The translations under genes and the position numbers were made by a program. From positions 1-33,486 of the forward strand of contig VXME01000171.1 of the NCBI GenBank assembly GCA_009861545.1: a DNA stretch of 33,486 bases, given 5' to 3'. The number at the start of each line of letters is the position of its first letter. Positions within the stretch are counted from its first letter, which is position 1. Of the stretch, positions 27,961 to 33,486 are shown piece after piece. This DNA is from Acidobacteriota bacterium (GTDB lineage: Bacteria > Acidobacteriota > Vicinamibacteria > Vicinamibacterales > UBA8438). The notes beneath the pieces were generated by a model. It ran no database searches. It was not told the DNA's origin and worked only from the letters and a program-made list of their open reading frames with translations.

Positions 27961-29435
27961 TCCGCGTTCCCTTGCGGGTCGGCGATACTTGCCCACTCGT
28001 TGTGCAGCGCCGCCGCGACGGTATCGAATCCAGACGGGAACAATCCCGTGTCGGCGTCCAGTGCGATCTCTTGCACGTTCTTCGAACCAGGGCCATCCCC
28101 GGCCGCTTCGAACAGCCACACCCCGACATCACGGGCGTCCAGGGGCTTGACGTCGGCTTTCCCGTTGCTTCGGTTGGCTAGCCGGGACCTTCCGACGAGG
28201 TTGCCGAGTGCTTCGAGCACCCACTCGCTATGGGTGGTCAAGAGGATTCGGACCCCCGCTCCGACGATCTCGGCGAGCAGTCGAGTGAACGCGACCTGCA
28301 TGGCGGGATGAAGGTGGGATTCTGGCTCATCGATAATCAGCAAGTCACCCGGCGCAACCACATGTCGAAGATACAAGACCACGGGCGCGAGCTCCGACAC
28401 CATGGAGGATGTACTCGACAAAGGCAGTCCCCCGGATTCCCATCCATGTGGATGGTAGGTGAAGCGCGGATAAGCGATGCCGGGCAGGCTCTCGACCCGG
28501 ATCGCACCGCCGAGTACTCCGTCTTCGATGCGTTCCCCAACTCTGCGGAGGGGTTCCCTGCCGCCCCGGACTACTCCTTGTCGGCGGGATGCCATCTCCA
28601 CGAGTTGCTCCAGGAAGTCGCCGCGCAGGCCGGACAATGGCGGCTCAGTGTCGGCCCCTCGAATGCCACCCATGGTTGCGCTCCGTATGAGGACACGCAC
28701 CATGGCCCCGTGGGCGTTCATCAGGCCGGTTCGGTCTGCGGGAAGATAAAAGGCCGGATGATGGTCCGTCAGCACGTCGCGGGCCAGCGTGCCGATGACT
28801 TCCCATTCCAACCGTGGCTGTGCTTCGGAATCAAGTCCCGTCAGCAATCGGTCGGTGGCAGACCAAGTGTAATAGTTGTCATGAATTCGGACGCCGCTGG
28901 GAATGGTAGACAGGAAAGTCCATGTCTCGTCGCCGAGGGTCAGCTCGTGCACTGCCGGCGTGGGAGTTCCCTCGACCGCGTTTCGAAGCAGGATACGAGG
29001 ACGTCCTGCGCTCTCCCTGCGGGTCAGACGGGCGCCAGTGTCGACGCCGAAACAACGCTCTATTTCCTCGCCGATTGCGGCGCTCTGTTGTTCGAGATAC
29101 ATACGAATCGCTGCGGTAACCGGGGCAGTCAGCTCGATGTGCTCCGCTGGTTCCGCACTTGGGGACGCCAATCTCCTAAACTGCTCCGCGATGCGCACGA
29201 GATCTGTGCCTGCTCCTTCGGGAAGTGCTGCGTCGAACGTCGTCCAGACCCAGGGACCTGGCCCGCTTGGGCTATTCCCGAAATAGCGGTGCAAAGCGTA
29301 GACGAGCGTCGCCAACCAGGACTTCCCCGTGTTGCTGGGTCCGACGAACACGGTCAACGGGCGTAACTCGACGCACGCCTGGGCAACCGGCCCAAAATCG
29401 GTCACCTCAAGAGTCAGGGGGTGATGGTTGGTCAC
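27957..29435 (-). CDS. OLD/SMC-like AAA family ATPase (AAA_15/AAA_21 type)
   Basis: This 492-residue ATPase has an ABC-like split head. Strands TLEVTDFGPVAQACVELRPL and TVFVGPSNTGKS (Walker A 32-39) open it. A central insertion holds helical and beta segments (EQQSAAIGEEIERCFGV; FYLPADRTGLMN). The signature-like LSSTSSMVSELAPVVLYLRH is followed by Walker B DLLIIDEPESHLHP and the switch LLTTHSEWVLEAL. No TOPRIM domain follows, unlike OLD nucleases. Such ATPases pair with a nuclease or other effector in anti-phage systems (PARIS, Septu, AbiL types). GTG 29435 is chosen because TLEV begins soon after; GTG 29486 is an alternative. The frame continues open far upstream, but that is antisense to nothing coding-like. 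Its stop overlaps the next gene (GTGA). Confidence 0.85.
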   Translation of the reverse strand: MTNHHPLTLEVTDFGPVAQACVELRPLTVFVGPSNTGKSWLATLVYALHRYFGNSPSGPGPWVWTTFDAALPEGAGTDLVRIAEQFRRLASPSAEPAEHIELTAPVTAAIRMYLEQQSAAIGEEIERCFGVDTGARLTRRESAGRPRILLRNAVEGTPTPAVHELTLGDETWTFLSTIPSGVRIHDNYYTWSATDRLLTGLDSEAQPRLEWEVIGTLARDVLTDHHPAFYLPADRTGLMNAHGAMVRVLIRSATMGGIRGADTEPPLSGLRGDFLEQLVEMASRRQGVVRGGREPLRRVGERIEDGVLGGAIRVESLPGIAYPRFTYHPHGWESGGLPLSSTSSMVSELAPVVLYLRHVVAPGDLLIIDEPESHLHPAMQVAFTRLLAEIVGAGVRILLTTHSEWVLEALGNLVGRSRLANRSNGKADVKPLDARDVGVWLFEAAGDGPGSKNVQEIALDADTGLFPSGFDTVAAALHNEWASIADPQGNAE

Positions 29436-29543
29436 CGGAGCGTCATCCTGTTCCGCCGGTGCCTTGACTGCCTTGGGAGTTGGCACTGACCGGGTTGGCA
29501 GGCAAGGTTCCGGCGGACGCTCGGCCGCTGGCGGTTGGCCGGG

Positions 29544-29573
29544 CCGGGCGCCGCCGCGCCGGCCGGCGCCCGG
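29544..29573 (-). terminator. Perfect 10-bp hairpin after the NHL gene
   Basis: CCGGGCGCCG (29544-29553) and CGGCGCCCGG (29564-29573) pair perfectly with a 10-nt loop. On the minus strand it starts 20 nt after the NHL gene stop (29594) and lies upstream of the ATPase gene start. There is no T-run. It probably separates the NHL transcript from the ATPase-nuclease pair. Confidence 0.5.
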
Positions 29574-29593
29574 GAACGAGAGGCTGCAGCGGT

Positions 29594-30541
29594 TTACTGC
29601 TTCACGTACTTGTGCAGCTCCGGCCGCACCGTGTCGGCGACCCAGATGTCGCCGTTCGGCGTCAGCGTCATGTAGTGCGCTTCGCCGAACTCCCCGAGCC
29701 CGCGGCCGGGCTGGCCGTTGCGGCCCACCGCCCTGCCGTTCTCGTCCAGCTCGAGGATCTCGCCGGCGAAGCCGCTGACCATGTACATCGTGCCGTCGGA
29801 ATGGATGTAGAGCCCGCAGGGCAGGCCCTTGTAGGCCCATTCCTTGACGTAGTTGCCGTCGCGGTCGAAGATCTGGATCCGCCGGTTCTCACGGTCGGCG
29901 ACGTAGACCATTCCCTCGGTGTCGATGACGACCGAGTGCGGCGTGTCGAACTGGCTGGGGCCGGTCCCCTGCTCGCCCCACGACTTCAGCAGCTCGCCCT
30001 CGCGATCGAACTTCAGCACGTGCGGCTCGCCCTGCCCGTGGCCGACGAGGACGAAGAGCTCGCCATCGAGGCCGACGGCGAGGTCGGTCGGCTCGTGCAT
30101 CAGCGGCGTGTCGTCCGGGGTGATGGTCATCAGGACCTCGCCCTCGGGATTCATCTTGCGCACCGTGTCGGCGTTGACGTCGGTCGTCCAGATGTGGCCT
30201 TCCGAGTCGATGCGCATGCCGTGCGGCCGGTCGTACTGGCCCTGGCCCCAGGAGCGGACGAAGGTGCCGTCCGGCTCGAACTCCATCAGCGGGTTCGGGC
30301 CCCGGTTGAAGACGAGGATGCGGTTCATGGAGGTCCAGCCGACGCTGGAGGGCGCGCCCATCTCCAGGTCGTCCGGAATCTGCAGGCCGTGCGGCACGGG
30401 CCGGTACCCCAGATCCGGCGCATCTTCCATCTGGGCGGGGTCAGGGCCGTCCAGCACCTGGGCCCCGGCGGCTACGGACAGGCCGAGCGTGAGTGCGAGG
30501 ACGACGGTGAACGTCCAGGAAACGTGACGTGCTGGCGACAT
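29594..30541 (-). CDS. Exported NHL-repeat beta-propeller protein
   Basis: This 315-residue protein has a signal peptide (TFTVVLALTLGLSVAAGAQV) and a six-bladed NHL-type propeller. Repeats include FVRSWGQGQYDRPHGMRIDS then EGHIWTTDVN, QFDTPHSVVIDTEGMVYVAD then RENRRIQIFD, and the last blade HYMTLTPNGDIWVADTV. NHL and SMP-30-like propellers bind ligands or proteins outside the cytoplasm; peptidylglycine lyase-like members exist, but catalytic residues cannot be assigned here. The ATG at 30541 follows GAGGAG with 5-nt spacing, and an extended -10 promoter lies about 40 nt upstream. It is followed by a strong hairpin and seems to be a single-gene unit. Confidence 0.88.
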   Translation of the reverse strand: MSPARHVSWTFTVVLALTLGLSVAAGAQVLDGPDPAQMEDAPDLGYRPVPHGLQIPDDLEMGAPSSVGWTSMNRILVFNRGPNPLMEFEPDGTFVRSWGQGQYDRPHGMRIDSEGHIWTTDVNADTVRKMNPEGEVLMTITPDDTPLMHEPTDLAVGLDGELFVLVGHGQGEPHVLKFDREGELLKSWGEQGTGPSQFDTPHSVVIDTEGMVYVADRENRRIQIFDRDGNYVKEWAYKGLPCGLYIHSDGTMYMVSGFAGEILELDENGRAVGRNGQPGRGLGEFGEAHYMTLTPNGDIWVADTVRPELHKYVKQ

Positions 30542-30876
30542 GGCAACTCCTCGGGAAAAGCCTGTTGAACGGCTCGCATTGTAGCATTGCGGCCGCTCCG
30601 CCGAGCGGCCGACCCCGGCGCCGGGTCCTGCTGCACAAGGGGAGCGAGCGCATCGGGGGCAGCCCGGTTTCGTCGTCGGGACGCATGGTGGGCTCCGCGG
30701 ACGCCTGGCCCGATGGACCCACCTTGTCCCTTGCTCCCCCGACGCCTGGATACTACGCTTCCTCGACCAGCCCGGGCGATCGTGTCCCGCGGCTGTGGAT
30801 TCGCACCCAATTGGGTTTGGGAGTCTCCGCCGCTTCCGGGGCGCGGATTCCCGGGCTGCAGAACGGGGAGGGCAGG
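30542..30876. other. 335-bp divergent intergenic region
   Basis: This holds the NHL gene promoter near its left end and the ribosome site GGGGAGGG (about 30865-30872) of the serine hydrolase at its right end. I see no gene, repeat or RNA. The hydrolase frame is open through it, but the translated sequence is not protein-like. Confidence 0.5.
30578..30586 (-). promoter_or_regulatory. Extended -10 promoter of the NHL gene
   Basis: The minus strand reads TGCTACAAT, an extended -10 (TGn plus TACAAT, five of six). It ends 36 nt before the ATG at 30541, giving a leader of about 30 nt that holds the ribosome site GAGGAG. No good -35 is seen. Confidence 0.5.
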
Positions 30877-32421
<1,545 letters not shown>

Positions 32422-32494
32422 TCGCGCCACACGCCGGGGCCGGTGCGCAACGACGTCGGGGTCGCGGGCGGCGACGTGCCGCAGTCTACGGACG

Positions 32495-32503
32495 TGGTAT
32501 ACG
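32495..32503 (+). promoter_or_regulatory. Possible extended -10 promoter of the Uma2 gene
   Basis: TGGTATACG is an extended -10 candidate (TGn plus TATACG, four of six). It ends 7 nt before the ATG at 32511, so transcription would start at or within a few bases of the start codon. A GAGGG next to the ATG is too close to serve as a normal ribosome site. Confidence 0.3.
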
Positions 32504-32510
32504 TGAGGGC

Positions 32511-33068
32511 ATGGCGATTCCAGCGCAGCGCTCGCTCATGACCGCCGAGGAGCTGTTCGAACTGCAGGACGATGGCTACTGTTACAAGCTGGTCGACGGG
32601 GACTTGGTCCGCAAGACTCCCTCGGGCGGCGAGCACGGCGCGGTGACGGCGTGCGTCAGCCAGGTGCTCCGGGAGTATGTCGAAACCCACGGTGGTGTCT
32701 GTTGCGGCGCCGAGACGGGGTTCATTCTGCGACGCACGCCGGACGTCGTCCGCGCGCCGGATGCCGCCTTCGTCTCGCACGAACGCGTCCCGGAGGACGG
32801 TATCCCGAAGTCGTTTTGGCCCTTCGCGCCCGATCTCGCCGTCGAAGTCCCGTCGCCCAACGATCGTTTCTCCGACGTGCACCTCAAGATCGCCGAGTAC
32901 TTCGCGGCGGGAACGCGTCTTGTCTGGATAGTCGAGCCCGCCACGAGGCGTGTGCACGTGCATCTGTCACCGCACGATGTGCAGGTAGTCGAGGAGGATG
33001 GCGAGTTGATTGGCGACGATGTGCTGCCGGGATTCCGGTGCGCCGTGAAGCGGCTCTTTCCGGTGTGA
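32511..33068 (+). CDS. Uma2 family (DUF820) PD-(D/E)XK-fold protein
   Basis: This 185-residue protein matches the Uma2/DUF820 family. The lead-in RSLMTAEELFELQDDGYCYK and LVDGDLVRKTPSGGEHGAV is typical. The active-site region has an Asp in RAPDAAFVS and Glu in PDLAVEVPSPND, with the following block DVHLKIAEYFAAGTRLVWIV. The fold is that of PD-(D/E)XK nucleases; the family is abundant in Cyanobacteria, Chloroflexota and Acidobacteriota, and its biological role is unknown. ATG 32511 puts RSLMTAEE in its usual place, ten residues in. It is 90 nt after the hydrolase on the same strand but appears to have its own promoter, and it converges on the interrupted gene at the right edge with only 19 bp between. 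Confidence 0.88.
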   Translation: MAIPAQRSLMTAEELFELQDDGYCYKLVDGDLVRKTPSGGEHGAVTACVSQVLREYVETHGGVCCGAETGFILRRTPDVVRAPDAAFVSHERVPEDGIPKSFWPFAPDLAVEVPSPNDRFSDVHLKIAEYFAAGTRLVWIVEPATRRVHVHLSPHDVQVVEEDGELIGDDVLPGFRCAVKRLFPV

Positions 33069-33087
33069 CTCGCGGGTGACGGGCGGG

Positions 33088-33468
33088 TCAGGCGTTCGGG
33101 AGGATGATCTCAAGTCCTGCTCGGTCACCGAACGGAACACCGGCAATCTCGCAGGCGATTCTCAGAGAACGGGTTTTCTGTTTGTTGGAAAGATGGGTGA
33201 GTAGCCACCAGTCGCCAGGAAGCAGCGCGGCACTCCTGATCATGGGTTCGCTGCCGGAGAGTTCCCGTTTCGTTCGTGCGAGGCCTCGATTCTTGCGCCC
33301 TCGAAGCTTGGGGTCCGCCCGATTCAGGAAGCCTCCGTCTCGTTCGGCCAGTGTCTTGAATGCCGTGACGTAGGCAGCCCGGGCATCCTTCGCGATGCGC
33401 TCTTTTCCGAACAGGTGGTAACGTATGCTCTTAGCCCGAATTTCTCACAGCTCTTCGAGATCGGGCAT
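33088..33468 (-). CDS. Uncharacterised protein with an in-frame TGA near its start
   Basis: A minus-strand frame running from 33444 to a TGA at 33088-33090 encodes 118 residues that look authentically coding: RYHLFGKERIAKDARAAYV, then KTLAERDGGFLNRADPKLRG, LLPGDWWLLTHLSNKQKT and the end GLEIILPNA. I do not recognise the family. It has no good start: upstream in the same frame, a TGA at 33445-33447 splits it from ATG MPDLEEL (33468-33448). Read through the TGA the join would be MPDLEEL-x-EIRAKSIR, a smooth helix in which Cys (TGC or TGT) would be natural. It may be a nonsense-mutated gene, a sequencing error, or a real gene starting at a rare codon such as CTG or ATT. The frame is open to the window edge, so the true start may lie outside. 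Confidence 0.55.
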
Positions 33469-33486
33469 GAGGCGTCGCGTTGGGGT

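Noticed and set aside
28230-29366. A 378-codon plus-strand frame opposite the OLD-like ATPase
   Set aside because: The minus strand carries Walker A, Walker B and switch motifs, whereas this frame has none.
33445-33447. Selenocysteine insertion at the in-frame TGA
   Set aside because: No clear SECIS-like stem-loop was evident just downstream by eye, and nonsense mutation or an alternative start is simpler. Kept only as a remote option in the findings.

Overview
The window is about 33.5 kb of very GC-rich bacterial chromosome, densely packed with genes and ordinary in codon use. No single gene fixes the taxonomy. The mix of an exported DUF1592/DUF1552 pair, an exported ankyrin protein, a B12-dependent ribonucleotide reductase, a DUF222-HNH protein, Uma2 and an EgtB/EgtD pair fits Acidobacteriota (Vicinamibacteria-like) best; Planctomycetota is the main alternative. 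This assignment is inference.

Layout. 1-908 is the 3' end of a class II ribonucleotide reductase (nrdJ). 1016-5223 holds two small membrane proteins, an exported DUF547 protein and a DUF222-HNH protein. 5224-5922 has no convincing gene. An SDR oxidoreductase (5923-6699) then converges on a conserved minus-strand block: tRNA-Leu(UAG), tig, clpP, clpX, lon, engB and rpmE. This links co-translational folding, ATP-dependent proteolysis and ribosome assembly, and is the usual tig-clpP-clpX-lon order. On the plus strand, divergent from the tRNA, lie egtB and egtD (overlapping GTGA) and an AI-2E-family permease. A TerB-like gene follows on the minus strand. After it comes a two-gene ABC importer of the OpuC/EgtU type, with the permease fused to its substrate-binding domain. 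Synthesis genes and an EgtU-like importer in one 6.4 kb stretch suggest a local ergothioneine module.

20360-24147 is a DUF1592-DUF1552 operon (TGA/ATG overlap) behind a near-consensus sigma70 promoter, divergent from an exported ankyrin-repeat protein. The right end is accessory in character. It has an AAA-ATPase-like/PD-(D/E)XK (DUF1703) protein with a palindrome-bearing in-frame insertion. Convergent with it are two overlapping genes: an OLD/SMC-like ATPase and a 153-residue protein with a D...ExK signature, the best candidate for an undescribed system here. Then come an exported NHL propeller, a serine hydrolase of the beta-lactamase fold, a Uma2 family protein, and at the edge a minus-strand gene interrupted by an in-frame TGA.

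Regulation seen in the sequence: several extended -10 promoters (TGnTANNNT) without a clear -35, two possibly leaderless starts, and perfect 8-10 bp GC-rich hairpins just after gene ends that lack the U-tract of a classical terminator. Homology calls rest on motif recognition from memory; no search was run.
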